DNA of 64,000 nt from Chryseobacterium balustinum (lineage in GTDB: Bacteria > Bacteroidota > Bacteroidia > Flavobacteriales > Weeksellaceae). Each line of letters begins with the position of its first letter. Within the stretch, counting starts at the first letter, position 1. Made by a program: the position numbers and the translations under genes. Shown one piece after another: positions 43,423 to 53,700 of this stretch. The stretch spans positions 172,163-236,162 of the forward strand of contig NZ_FUZE01000004.1 in assembly GCF_900168205.1 (NCBI RefSeq), written 5' to 3'. The notes under the pieces are model-generated. The model saw only the letters and a program-made list of their open reading frames with translations, did no database searches and was not told where the DNA came from.

Positions 43423-44514
43423 TTAGTTGTTAAGAGTCGGATAATCGGTATAGCCCTTTTCTCCAGGCGTATAAAAAGTTGCCTGATCGGGTTGATTGAG
43501 TGGTGCATCGCTCTTGAAACGCTCTACCAAATCGGGATTGGCAATAAACGGAGTTCCGAAAGAAACCAAATCTGCATCGCCATCTTGTAATACTTTTGTG
43601 GCAGTTTCTTTGTTGAAACCACGGTTGATGATAATAGTTCCGTTGTAGATTTTGCGGAAATGTTTTGCAACTTCCTGAATAGCATAAGAATTATTCGAAA
43701 CGTCTGTGAAAGGCTCTATCAAATGCAAATATGCCAAATTGTACTCGTTGAGACGAGTGACAATGTAATTGTAAAGTTCAATGGTTTCATCGTCGACTAA
43801 AATCCCCATAATGCCGTTGAGCGAAGGATTTAAACGAAGTGCCACTTTTTGTAAATCTGCGATTTCTTTGATGGCATCCAGAATTTCGAAAAGAATTCTT
43901 GCTCTGTTTTCTACTGAACCACCATATTCGTCGTTGCGGAGATTGGAATTTTTGCTAAAAAACTGTTGAAGCAAATAACCATTTGCACCGTGAAGTTCTA
44001 CTCCATCAAACCCGGCTTCAAAAGCATTGAGTGTAGCCTGCTTGAAATCATTTACGGTCTGTTTGATATCTGCTGTAGTCATAGGTTGAGGCTCTTCGCT
44101 GATCTGAAAACCTTTAGCTGTAAAAACCTGTTGTTGAGGGTTTACGTTTGACGGAGCCAAAGGTTTTTCACCATTATGCAAATCGGGATGAGAATAAGCT
44201 CCTGTATGCCAAAGCTGGGCGAAAATTTTGCCACCTTCGTTGTGAACAGCTTCTGTTGTAAGTTTCCAACCTTCGATTTGTGTTGCATTGTAAATTGCAG
44301 GAACATTGATCACGCCAACCGCTTCGGGACTGATGAAAGTACCTTCTGTGATAATTAAACCTGCGGTAGCTCTTTGCTGGTAATACTTAGCAGTTAATTC
44401 TGTTGCTTTATTTTCTGGATTATCTGAACGACTTCGGGTCATTGGAGCCATCACGATACGGTTTTTCAAATCTAAGTTTTTGCTCTTGTAAGCATCAAAA
44501 AGAATGTTTTCCAT
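43423..44514 (-). CDS. Old Yellow Enzyme family alkene reductase
   Basis: 363 residues, FMN-dependent. Substrate-activating His and Asn are in the LHGANGYLLQQFFSKNSNLRNDEYGG region; VMAPMTRSR at the start and FGTPFIANPDLVERF near the end are family marks. Reduces alpha,beta-unsaturated carbonyls or nitro compounds with NADPH. It is divergent from an HxlR regulator and likely its target. Confidence 0.95.
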   Translation of the reverse strand: MENILFDAYKSKNLDLKNRIVMAPMTRSRSDNPENKATELTAKYYQQRATAGLIITEGTFISPEAVGVINVPAIYNATQIEGWKLTTEAVHNEGGKIFAQLWHTGAYSHPDLHNGEKPLAPSNVNPQQQVFTAKGFQISEEPQPMTTADIKQTVNDFKQATLNAFEAGFDGVELHGANGYLLQQFFSKNSNLRNDEYGGSVENRARILFEILDAIKEIADLQKVALRLNPSLNGIMGILVDDETIELYNYIVTRLNEYNLAYLHLIEPFTDVSNNSYAIQEVAKHFRKIYNGTIIINRGFNKETATKVLQDGDADLVSFGTPFIANPDLVERFKSDAPLNQPDQATFYTPGEKGYTDYPTLNN

Positions 44515-44543
44515 TGTATTTTAAATTTAATTCGGTAAATTTG
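44514..44543 (+). promoter_or_regulatory. Promoter of the HxlR regulator
   Basis: TTG (44514-44516), 19-base gap, TAAATTTG (44536-44543): a full Bacteroidota promoter. The start site falls in the CTTGCGTTTTGCAAG palindrome. Confidence 0.7.
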
Positions 44544-44558
44544 CTTGCGTTTTGCAAG
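44544..44558. promoter_or_regulatory. Candidate HxlR operator (palindrome over both start sites)
   Basis: CTTGC-gtttt-GCAAG, a perfect inverted repeat of 5 bases each. The predicted start sites of both divergent promoters lie in or beside it. TGCAAGTG at 44553-44560 recurs at 44586-44593, 33 bases away, within the OYE -33 region. Confidence 0.6.
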
Positions 44559-44560
44559 TG

Positions 44561-44590
44561 CAAATCTATAACATTACTTTCAAAATGCAA
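44561..44590 (-). promoter_or_regulatory. Promoter of the OYE gene
   Basis: On the minus strand TTG (44590-44588), 19-base gap, TAGATTTG (44568-44561). The -33 part lies within the second TGCAAGTG copy. Confidence 0.7.
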
Positions 44591-44621
44591 GTGTTTTTAT
44601 TTAATTATTTAAAATAAATTT

Positions 44622-45038
44622 ATGTCGAGTTCAAAAAAGAGATCAGATTGTCCTATCAGCAGCTCATTAGACGTATGGGGAGACAAATGGTCATTGTTGA
44701 TTGTGAGAGATCTGATGTTTGGGAAACAATGCACCTACGGAGAATTTCTAAAATCTGACGAAAAAATAGCGACTAATATTCTGGCATCCCGTCTTTTGAT
44801 GCTTGAAGAAAACGGTATCATCAGCAAACAAAATCATCCTGACAGCAAAGCGAAAGTTCTATATAAACTCACCGAAAAAGGAATCAATTTGCTTCCGCTG
44901 TTGATAGAAATTAATCTGTGGGCAGAAAAATATTCTGAAATTCCTGAAAGCCAGATGGTGATTTTGAATGCAGTAAAAAAGAATAAAGCGGGTTTTATTG
45001 AGGAGAAAATTGAGGAGTTGAAGAGGGAAGTTTTATGA
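44622..45038 (+). CDS. HxlR-family transcription regulator
   Basis: 138 residues with the HxlR winged-helix: CPISSSLDVWGDKWSLLIVRDLMFG at about 9-33, then ASRLLMLEENGII. HxlR proteins often sense reactive electrophiles through a Cys near the start (here Cys9). It is divergent from the OYE gene with overlapping control sites, so it probably regulates the reductase block and itself. Confidence 0.95.
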   Translation: MSSSKKRSDCPISSSLDVWGDKWSLLIVRDLMFGKQCTYGEFLKSDEKIATNILASRLLMLEENGIISKQNHPDSKAKVLYKLTEKGINLLPLLIEINLWAEKYSEIPESQMVILNAVKKNKAGFIEEKIEELKREVL

Positions 45039-45107
45039 GTTTGGGTTTCGAGGGAAAGCGTCAGAAGTTTGCTTTAGAAGAACTTTAGATTATTGATTAT
45101 TATATTT

Positions 45108-45136
45108 CAGGAGCCTTTTGGCGTTCCTTTTTTTTG
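45108..45136 (+). terminator. Likely terminator after the HxlR gene
   Basis: AGGAGCC / GGCGTTCCT imperfect stem followed by TTTTTTT. Weak because of the bulge. Confidence 0.55.
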
Positions 45137-45212
45137 ATAATGAAAATAATTAATGTATATTTTTTGTCTAAGAAATTATTATACTATTTTCGTGCAAAAC
45201 TAATCACCTTTA

Positions 45213-47162
45213 ATGCAAAAGAGCTATTACAACAATTCAATTAACAGTTTTTTAGAAGAAGATATTGATTCAATCTTTGGAAAGTTATCAAAAAAACATA
45301 GTCATGCACTAGAACCATTACAAAAAGAAGCGTGGAAAAAACAAATCGAAATTTTAAAACGAATTACTCAATCACTAGATTCAGGAAATATCTATTTTGA
45401 ATTTTCTATTCCGCGAATGGGTAAAAGAGTTGATAATATTATTATAGTAAAGGACTTAATTTTATTACTAGAATTCAAAATTGGAAGCTCTGAATATCCA
45501 AAGCATGATCAGAATCAAACAATTGACTACTGTTTAGATTTAGTGAACTTTCATGAAGGAAGTCATGATAAAAAAGTGATCCCAATTCTTATAGCGACAA
45601 ACGCTAAAAATAAAAGTAGTGATATTCTGAATTCAACTAATTTAGAAAAATGTGTTCTTTGTAATGAGGAAAATTTAGAAACTATTATATCTGAGGTTAT
45701 TGAAGTACTTTCTTCAAAAACTACAATTAATATTGAAGAATGGGAAAATAGCATCTACAAACCCACTCCTACAATTATTGAGGCTGCACAAGCTTTATAC
45801 AAAAATCATAGTGTCGAAGAAATTTCTAGAAATGATGCTGGAAGAGATAATCTTTCTAAAACATCAAAGATAATCAATGATGTCATTAAATACTCAAAAG
45901 AAAATAATAAAAAATCTATCTGTTTTATAACAGGTGTTCCAGGTGCAGGAAAAACTCTTGCAGGGCTTAATATTGCTAATGAGCGTTTAAAAATTGATGA
46001 AGATGAACATTCTGTTTTTCTTTCTGGAAATGGCCCTCTTGTAGAAGTTCTTCGAGAAGCTCTTACAAGAGATACTATGAATAATGAAGATTTAAAAAGA
46101 CAAGATGCGGCAAGAAAAGCAAAAAGTTTCATTCAGAATATTCATCATTTTAGAGATGATAATTTAGGTTCTGAAGTTGCTCCCACAGAAAAAGTTGTTG
46201 TTTTTGATGAAGCACAAAGAGCTTGGCAAAAAAGTTCAGTTGCTAAGTTTATGAAGAATAAAAAAGGCATTGAAAATTTTGATATGTCCGAACCAGAATA
46301 TCTTATCAGTGTCATGGACAAACATACAAATTGGTGCTGTATTGTTTGTCTTATTGGTGGCGGACAAGAAATTAATACTGGAGAAGCTGGCGTTTCCGAA
46401 TGGATTGAATCATTAAAAAGCAGATTTCAAAATTGGAATATTTATTTATCCGAAAAAATATTAAATGATACGGTTTACTTAAAAAATGAAGAATTAATTA
46501 ATTGGGTTGAACAAAATGGTCAAAAACGATCTGATTTACACTTATCCATTTCAATTCGATCATTTAGAAGTGAGAAAGTTGCTTTTTTAGTACAAAACAT
46601 TTTGGATAACAGTAATCAAACTTTAGAGATTTACCAATCCCTAAAAAATAATTATCCTATTTATCTTACCCGTGATATTAAACTAGCAAAAAATTGGCTT
46701 AAAGAAATATCAAAAGGAACGGAAAGGATTGGTATTATAGCAAGTTCAGGTGCTAAACGTTTGCGTTCAGAGGGAATAAGTGTTAAAGAAAAAATTTCAG
46801 CAGCAGATTGGTTTCTTAACTACGACCATGACATTCGCTCATCTTATTACTTAGAAGATATCGCTACAGAATTTGATATTCAAGGTTTAGAAATAGACTA
46901 TACTTGTGTCGCTTGGGACATTAATATGTATTATGATGAAGAATGGAAATTTCAAAATTTCATAGGTGCAAAATGGACCAATATGAATGAATCTAGACAA
47001 AATTACCTACTAAATTCTTATAGAGTTTTATTAACCCGAGCAAGACAGGGAATGGTAATTTTTATTCCGGAAGTTGATAATTCAGATTGGACAAGACCAA
47101 AAAAATTATATGATTCTACATTTGAATATTTTAAATCTTGTGGTTTTGATATTTTAGAATGA
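45213..47162 (+). CDS. DUF2075-type helicase with N-terminal nuclease-like domain
   Basis: 649 residues. The N-terminus has a PD-(D/E)xK pattern: GKRVDNIIIVKDLILLLEFKIG (Asp74, Glu87, Lys89). The C-terminal SF1 helicase has Walker A GVPGAGKT (241-248), Walker B VVVFDEAQRAW (about 328-338) and motif VI YRVLLTRARQG (about 603-613). Such nuclease-helicase fusions are often in defence loci, but this gene stands alone. It has its own terminator upstream and a J-domain gene downstream. Confidence 0.85.
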   Translation: MQKSYYNNSINSFLEEDIDSIFGKLSKKHSHALEPLQKEAWKKQIEILKRITQSLDSGNIYFEFSIPRMGKRVDNIIIVKDLILLLEFKIGSSEYPKHDQNQTIDYCLDLVNFHEGSHDKKVIPILIATNAKNKSSDILNSTNLEKCVLCNEENLETIISEVIEVLSSKTTINIEEWENSIYKPTPTIIEAAQALYKNHSVEEISRNDAGRDNLSKTSKIINDVIKYSKENNKKSICFITGVPGAGKTLAGLNIANERLKIDEDEHSVFLSGNGPLVEVLREALTRDTMNNEDLKRQDAARKAKSFIQNIHHFRDDNLGSEVAPTEKVVVFDEAQRAWQKSSVAKFMKNKKGIENFDMSEPEYLISVMDKHTNWCCIVCLIGGGQEINTGEAGVSEWIESLKSRFQNWNIYLSEKILNDTVYLKNEELINWVEQNGQKRSDLHLSISIRSFRSEKVAFLVQNILDNSNQTLEIYQSLKNNYPIYLTRDIKLAKNWLKEISKGTERIGIIASSGAKRLRSEGISVKEKISAADWFLNYDHDIRSSYYLEDIATEFDIQGLEIDYTCVAWDINMYYDEEWKFQNFIGAKWTNMNESRQNYLLNSYRVLLTRARQGMVIFIPEVDNSDWTRPKKLYDSTFEYFKSCGFDILE

Positions 47163-47215
47163 TGATTAAAACAAATTAATAATCAAAAACTTACGGTTTT
47201 ATCAATTTAAATTCT

Positions 47216-47223
47216 TAATTTTG
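47216..47223 (+). promoter_or_regulatory. Candidate -7 element of the J-domain gene
   Basis: TAATTTTG fits TAnnTTTG, 26 bases before the ATG at 47249. Confidence 0.45.
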
Positions 47224-47248
47224 CACCCCGAAATAAGGATTGTACGTT

Positions 47249-47695
47249 ATGAAAAAAATAGGTGATTACAGAAAACTTCTTGAGGTAGACAATACTGCTA
47301 CTTTGAAAGATTTGAAAACAATTTACAGAAATGTGATGAAAGATACACATCCTGATAAATTTGTGAATAATGAAGAAGGGAAACTGGCTGCAGAAGAAAA
47401 AAGCAAATCTGTGATTGAGGCCTATCATTTTTTGGTAAGCATCAACCCTGAAACTCAGGAAAAATACAAAGAAGAATACACAGAAACGATTACCACTTCG
47501 ATCATTACTGATTTCTATCTTGAGAAATCAATTTTGAAAGTTCAGCATTTGAACGGAAAAATGTTTGAATACATCGGAGTTCCAAGAAATACGTATATCA
47601 AAATGGTGAATGCAGATTCGCCAAGCCGTTTTGCAAGAAGACATATCTATGGGAATTTTACCTTTAGAAAGTCTGGTGAAGTAATGGCAGATTAG
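47249..47695 (+). CDS. J-domain protein with a KTSC domain
   Basis: 148 residues from the ATG at 47249 (MKKIGDYRKLLEV); a TTG three codons upstream is also in frame. N-terminal J-domain with the diagnostic HPD (KDTHPDKF). The C-terminal KTSC-like domain starts at about 90 (ITDFYLEKSILKV) and includes FEYIGVPRNTYIKMVNADSPSRF. J-domains bring DnaK to substrates; KTSC-domain function is not established. Single gene. Confidence 0.85.
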   Translation: MKKIGDYRKLLEVDNTATLKDLKTIYRNVMKDTHPDKFVNNEEGKLAAEEKSKSVIEAYHFLVSINPETQEKYKEEYTETITTSIITDFYLEKSILKVQHLNGKMFEYIGVPRNTYIKMVNADSPSRFARRHIYGNFTFRKSGEVMAD

Positions 47696-47738
47696 TTTTC
47701 TGAATAAAGATAAAGTTGTCAATGACAATTAAAAATAT

Positions 47739-47767
47739 AAAACCGTATTCTGAGAATACGGTTTTTT
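47739..47767. terminator. Terminator between J-domain and HAD genes
   Basis: 12-bp stem AAAACCGTATTC / GAATACGGTTTT with a 3-base loop and T-run on the plus side. May serve both converging genes. Confidence 0.88.
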
Positions 47768-47787
47768 GCTTGTTATAGGGTTAAAAT

Positions 47788-48588
47788 TTAATTTCCGTTG
47801 AGATACGTTTTTATCGTTTCTAAAACACCAAAATTGTCATTAGAACACGCTTCATATTTTGCTGCTTCTTTTACCGATGGATGTGCATTTTTCATAGCGT
47901 AAGAATAATGAGCATTTTTCAGCATTTCAATATCATTCAGATAATCGCCGAAAGCCATCGTTTGCTCGGGAAGAATATTTAAAGATTTTTGAAGTTTTTC
48001 AATTGCGTTTCCTTTATTGGTGTGCTTATTCATAATATCCAGCCAATATTTTCCGGAAACTACGACCACCAAATCTTCATCTTCAAACTTTTTCATTGCA
48101 GGATACAGAAATTCTTCTGCGCTCACCGGATGATACACTGCAATTTTAAAAACAGAATCATCGACTTCCTGAGTAAGATCTTCCTTTTTCTGATTTTCAA
48201 TATAATATTGTGTAAAATAATCTACAAAATTCTGGTCTGTACTTTCGTAATATGAACTATCTTTTGCACTCAAAACGGCTCTCGCATCAGGAATTTCTCT
48301 CACCGTACGAATAATATCTGCAATTGATTTTTGGCTCAATTTATCAGCAAACACTTCTTTATTTTTATAAACAACATATCCTCCGTTTTCAGCAATGAAA
48401 CCTATTTCATTTTCAATATCACCAAAATATTTTGTGATTCCCGACATCTGTCTTCCGCTCGCAGGAACAAAAAGAATATCCCTTTTTTTCAGTTCTTCAT
48501 ACACCTTCGGAAAATCGGGACTTACCTCGTAATTTGAATTCAGAAAAGTTCCGTCCATATCGGTTACAATCAGCTTTATATCCTTCAT
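47788..48588 (-). CDS. Cof-type HAD phosphatase
   Basis: 266 residues. Motif I KLIVTDMDGTFLN (two Asp residues), a type IIB cap, and the final NKGNAIEKLQ...MAFGDYLNDIEML (motif III/IV) are typical of the Cof/YidA subfamily. Removes phosphate from small sugar phosphates or flavins. Single gene. Confidence 0.95.
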   Translation of the reverse strand: MKDIKLIVTDMDGTFLNSNYEVSPDFPKVYEELKKRDILFVPASGRQMSGITKYFGDIENEIGFIAENGGYVVYKNKEVFADKLSQKSIADIIRTVREIPDARAVLSAKDSSYYESTDQNFVDYFTQYYIENQKKEDLTQEVDDSVFKIAVYHPVSAEEFLYPAMKKFEDEDLVVVVSGKYWLDIMNKHTNKGNAIEKLQKSLNILPEQTMAFGDYLNDIEMLKNAHYSYAMKNAHPSVKEAAKYEACSNDNFGVLETIKTYLNGN

Positions 48589-48719
48589 AAAATTCTTTTT
48601 TTCTTCTTCTTATTTCTAAAACCTACACAAATATAGACTTTAAAATCTTACAGGCAGATTCAGTATCTGTTACCAACAGGTTGTTTAATTTTCTTTTAAT
48701 ATAAAATCAATCAGAATCA

Positions 48720-49592
48720 TTAATCGATCAGGTAATTAAATTCTTTTCTGTATTGAGAAGGGCTTTTCCCGGTATATTCCTTGAATGTTTTATTGAAATA
48801 ACTGAAATTATTAAATCCCGATTCAAAACACACTTCTGTAATGCTTAATGGCTTTTCGGCAAGCAGTTTTAATGAATGGGTAATCCTGTATTCATTGACG
48901 AATTGTGTAAATGTTTTATTGGTAATTTTCTTGAAATAACGGCAAAACGAAGGCACTTTCATGCTTGCCAAATCTGAAATCTGCTCCAAGGTAATCTGTT
49001 CTTTAAAATGGTCTTTTACATAATTAAAAATATGATTGATACGCTCATTATCTTCCACCTGAGTCTGGAGATAGTATTTCCCGGCATTTAAAATCCGGTA
49101 TTCCTGAGTTGAAGCGAGTTCTTCCAATATTTTAAGAAATTTCATCAGTTTATCCAAAGATGATGATTCATGCATTTCTGTAATTTTCAAACCAACTTCT
49201 TTTTTTATACTTTCTGAAAATACAATTCCAGCTTTTGCTTTTTCCAACAGATTGGTGATTTTCTGCATTTCAGGTAACGTCCAGATTTCTTCACCTAAAA
49301 AATCAGGCTTGAATTGAATAACCATTTCATACTCATTATTAGTATTTTCATTGGTCATTCCGCAATGTGGAAGATTAGTTCCCATTAAAACCAAATCTCC
49401 ATCAGAAAAATAAGAAATATTACTTCCGATTTGTCTTTTTCCGGAACCTCCACACACGAAAATCAACTCAATTTCAGGATGATAATGCCAAACATGAGAC
49501 TTGATATTTTCGTTTTTCAGAAACTTTAAACTCGTAAAACTGCTTCCCAGATTGGGTTTCACAGCTTCGAAGGCAGGATGAGAATGTTTCAT
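48720..49592 (-). CDS. AraC-family regulator with N-terminal cupin
   Basis: 290 residues. A cupin sensing domain (WHYHPEIELIFVCGGSGKRQIG at about 35-56) and a C-terminal double HTH (ITLEQISDLASMKVPSFCRYFKKIT; SITEVCFESGFNNFSYFNKTFKEYTGKSPSQYR). Such proteins sense sugars or related signals. It is divergent from the exported protein gene at 49747; the relation is untested. Confidence 0.94.
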   Translation of the reverse strand: MKHSHPAFEAVKPNLGSSFTSLKFLKNENIKSHVWHYHPEIELIFVCGGSGKRQIGSNISYFSDGDLVLMGTNLPHCGMTNENTNNEYEMVIQFKPDFLGEEIWTLPEMQKITNLLEKAKAGIVFSESIKKEVGLKITEMHESSSLDKLMKFLKILEELASTQEYRILNAGKYYLQTQVEDNERINHIFNYVKDHFKEQITLEQISDLASMKVPSFCRYFKKITNKTFTQFVNEYRITHSLKLLAEKPLSITEVCFESGFNNFSYFNKTFKEYTGKSPSQYRKEFNYLID

Positions 49593-49708
49593 ATCATAAT
49601 CACTAATTCATATACAAAATTAACAATTTATATTTAAATAATTAACATAAGGGTTAAAATAGCACATAAATAAGAAAATTATGCAGTAGAAAGGCATTGC
49701 GGTATGGT

Positions 49709-49716
49709 CTAAATTT
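49709..49716 (+). promoter_or_regulatory. Candidate -7 element of the exported protein gene
   Basis: TAAATTTG fits TAnnTTTG and is 30 bases before the ATG. Confidence 0.5.
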
Positions 49717-49746
49717 GCAGTATTAACAAATGAAAAAATTAATCGT

Positions 49747-50343
49747 ATGAAAAAAGTATTTCAATCAGTTTTAATGATCGGTTTCTTATCCATTTCAATG
49801 AGTGCAATGAGTAAAGAAAAAGACTTTTCTCTTTCATTTGGAAAAGCTGAAGCAGAAACGGTAAAATTTGAGATTTCAAATGCCAAAAATGTATCGGTAG
49901 TCATTTACAATGACTTTTACGGAGAGTTATTTTCCGAAACTTTTGAAGACTATAATTCTGTGAGTAAATCTTACAATTTTAAAGATTTAGATTCAGGAAT
50001 TTATTATTTGGTTCTGGAATCGCAACAGAAAATTGAGAAATATAAAATTAAGGTAGATTCTGATAAAAAGGTTTTGATTGAAAAAGAACCTGTTTCAGAA
50101 ATATTTAAACCTGAATTTTCGATTACCGGTAATATGGTGAAACTGCATTTATCAGGTGTAAAAAATACGGCCAAGATTTCAGTAACAGATTTTGATGATA
50201 CCATTTACTACAATGCTACAAAATCTGCAACGAACGGTGAGATTAAGCTTACTTTTGATTTAAGTAAAAAAACAGCCGACAGCTACATCATCACTGTAGA
50301 AGAAGGTGGTAAAGTTTTTAATAAAATAATCAGGGTGAGATAA
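49747..50343 (+). CDS. Exported protein with two beta-sandwich-like repeats, unknown function
   Basis: 198 residues with signal peptide (hydrophobic 7-20). Two similar segments (about 34-110 and 120-196) share a pattern of VKFEISNAKNVSVVIYN / VKLHLSGVKNTAKISVT, each ending with a TYYLVLE or SYIITVE-like strand. It resembles DUF3244-like exported proteins. Cell-surface or periplasmic location is likely; function unknown. Confidence 0.75.
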   Translation: MKKVFQSVLMIGFLSISMSAMSKEKDFSLSFGKAEAETVKFEISNAKNVSVVIYNDFYGELFSETFEDYNSVSKSYNFKDLDSGIYYLVLESQQKIEKYKIKVDSDKKVLIEKEPVSEIFKPEFSITGNMVKLHLSGVKNTAKISVTDFDDTIYYNATKSATNGEIKLTFDLSKKTADSYIITVEEGGKVFNKIIRVR

Positions 50344-50391
50344 TCAATTACTCTCAGCTGATAAAAAGATTTTTATATAGTTTTTTTTTAG

Positions 50392-50435
50392 GTTAGATTT
50401 TTTCTGAATTTTTCAGAAGAATCTAACTTTTTTTT
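50392..50435 (+). terminator. Terminator of the exported protein gene
   Basis: GTTAGATT...TTCTGAA / TTCAGAA...AATCTAAC with a small internal bulge, followed by TTTTTTTT. Confidence 0.85.
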
Positions 50436-50665
50436 GCTTAATCTTTTTTGATAGGGCTGCAACTTATATTAGTTAATCTCGTTGAGTTTTTTTGGGGGCC
50501 TTAAATTTTTGCTTAAGAAATTTCTAAAGTGAAATATTGATTTAGGAAATATAGACGTTAAGAAAATTTATTGCCTATATAACATCCACTGATTATCAAC
50601 AAAGTTTTTATCACTTGGAATCTTTGATTTAAAAGAAAAGAACATATTATTAAAAACAAAAAAAA

Positions 50666-50691
50666 CGCATCAATTAAATTGATGCGCTTTT
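50666..50691 (-). terminator. Terminator of the RND operon
   Basis: Stem CGCATCAA / TTGATGCG with a 5-base loop, followed on the minus strand by a long T-run. Confidence 0.88.
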
Positions 50692-50713
50692 AGGTTAATT
50701 AAAGGTTGTTATA

Positions 50714-53700
50714 TTAATCTACGTGTTTTGGGGTAAACCCATCTTCACTTAGTTCTCTGTGATCGTAATCGGCTTTCATTTCAGCTTCATAATCTGGTGT
50801 TTCATGTTTACCCATTCTTCTTAACATTGAATCGAATAGTGAATATACTACCGGTACAATAATCAAAGTAAGGAATAATGATGATGTTAAACCACCAATG
50901 ATTACCCATGCCAATCCGTTGTTCATCTCCGCTCCTGCTCCTTTTGCAATCGCAATCGGGATCATACCGAAGATCATCGCAATAGTTGTCATCAAGATAG
51001 GACGAAGACGTGCGTGGTTTGCCTGAATCAATGCATCATGCGTTGTTGCGCCTGCTGCTTTTCTCATATTGGCAAAATCGACAATCATAATCGCGTTTTT
51101 CGCCACCAAACCAATCAACATGATCATTCCCAACATCGTAAAGATGTTAATAGAATTTCCTGTGATGGCCAAGATAATCATTACCCCAATCAATGCCAAA
51201 GGAATTGAGAACAATACTACAAACGGATATACAAATGAATCATATAATGAAACCATTACCAAATAAACCAATACGATAGCCGCTGTTAAAGCAATTCCTA
51301 ACGTACCGAAACCTTCAGTTTGGTTTTCCATATCACCACTCCAGATATAAGAAACACCTGCAGGTTTTGTTTTTTCGTTGTCCATAAACTGAGCTGCCCA
51401 TTCGTTGGCAACATCTCCTACAGGACGACCTACCACTTTCGATTTAACCTTTACAGAAGGCGCTTTGTCTCTACGCTCAAGCAAACTTGGTCCTGAACCC
51501 ATTTTCACTTCTGCAAACTGGCTTAACCTGATTTGTTCTCCTTGAGGATTTGTAAACATCAAGTTTCTTACATCATCAATAGATTGTCTGTTGGCATCAC
51601 CAAAACGAATGTTGATATCATATTCATATTCTCCAGCTCTGAATTTCCCATCTGTATTTCCACTAAATGCAGTCTGCATTGTCTGTCCTACACTTGAAAG
51701 ATTTAAACCTAAAGAAGCCATTTTATCTCTGTCGATATTCACCTGAACTTCAGGATTTCCTGAGTCAGTTGATAATTCTGCATCTACAGAACCAGGTACT
51801 TTTTTAAGTAATTCTAGAATTCTGTTGGCTTCTTTATTTGCCGTTTCGTTATCCTGAGCGGTTACCACCATTTCAATTGGTGCATTGTCTGCTCCCATTA
51901 ATCCGATTGGTGCCGTTTTAAACTCAACGCCGGTGAATTTTTCTTCTAAAGCTCTTTTAATTTTAGCTGATTTAATATCTGTACTCTCATTACGTTCAGC
52001 TTTATCAACTAAAATCACCTGAATTTCTGACTGATACAAAGTTGCCTGTGCACCACCAAAACCTGATGATTGCTGACCAACCGTTGTAATCATATCTACT
52101 ACATCTTTATCATTTCTAAGGTATTTCTCAACCTCCAAAGTCAACTGATTGGTTTTTTCTACAGAAGCATCTTTTGATAATTCCATCTGAACAAGGAATT
52201 GGCCTCTATCCATCTTAGGGAAGAATTCACCACCGATAAATCCTCCTCCAAGTAATCCCATCGTTGTTACAATCAATAAAACAAACGTAAAGAAAACCGT
52301 TAATACTCTTCTCCAAGTATTTTTTAAAGCCCACTCTAAAATTCCTGTAATCCAGTGTGTGAATTTTTCTAATTGCTTTTCAAACCAAAGGATGAATTTT
52401 TCGAAAGGATTTTTCCCCGATAAATGCACCAACTTACCATACCTTGAAGATAACCAAGGAATAATAGTAAATGAAGCTAATAATGAAAACAATGTTGCAA
52501 TAACTACTGTTATACAGAACTGAGTCAAGATATCAGATACCAAACCTGAACTCATTGCAATCGGTAAGAATACCACCACGATTACCAAGGTAATTGCCGT
52601 TACGGTAAACCCGATCTCTGAAGCACCATCATAAGCAGCACGAATTCTGCTTTTACCCATCTCCATGTGACGGTAAACGTTTTCTAATACTACAATCGCA
52701 TCATCCACAAGAATACCTACCACCAATGAAAGTCCCAATAAACTCATTAAGTTTAAGGTATATCCCATTAAATACATCCCGATTACCGTAGCAATCAAAG
52801 ACAACGGAATAGAAACCATTACAATAAATGCGTTTCTGATGTTGTGAAGGAACAATAACATTACGATAGCTACAAGAATAATCGCTAAGAATAAATCGAA
52901 AATTACGTGATCGGCTGCTTCAAGGGTAAATTCTGTAGAGTCATCTACAATACTCACTTTGATCGCCTGACCTTTATAATTGTCTTGTACCTGAGCAATT
53001 GTTTTTTGAACTAATTCTGAAACCGCTACTGCATTGGCATCAGATTGTTTTTTAACCTGAAGTAAAATCGTAGGATTCTGATTAAATCTTGCTACTTTTT
53101 CTACATCTTTCTGAGTATCAAAAACAGTTGCAATATCTGAAAGACGAACCTGTGCCCCATCTTTATTAGACACTACAAGATTATTCATCTCATTGATATC
53201 TCTATATTTCCCAGAAAGTCTGATCGTAGATCTTGAAGTTCTTGTCTTCAAAGCTCCCGTCGGGAAATCTAAGTTGGATGAAAGAATTGCCTGCTGTACG
53301 TCTCCAATAGAAAGACCGTAACCCTGCAGTTTCTTTTCATCTAAATTTACCTGAATCTCTCTCTCCTGTCCACCAACAAGGTCAACCTGAGCCACACCGT
53401 TTACACGGGAGAAAATAGGTTCTATTTTTTTATCTAAAAGATCGTAAAGCTCTTTATTATTCAGCTTGTTACTGGTAATACTCAAAGTCATGATCGGTAA
53501 ATCATCCAATGAGAATTTTTGAAGAGAAGGTGGATCTGCATCTTCCGGAAGATCCGCAAGAATTGCATTTACCTTTCTCTGTGCATCATTCAAAGCATAG
53601 TTTACATCAGCACCAGTATTCAACTGAACCATGATTACTGATAAACTTTCGTATGAAGATGATTCTACCTTTTTTACGTTTTCCAAAGAACCTACAGCAT

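Larger units (their letters stand above)
50344..50713. other. Gap of 370 bases with two terminators
   Basis: Apart from the two hairpins at 50392-50435 and 50666-50691, only AT-rich sequence. A GGGGGCC patch at 50497 is odd but unexplained. No gene seen. Confidence 0.5.
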
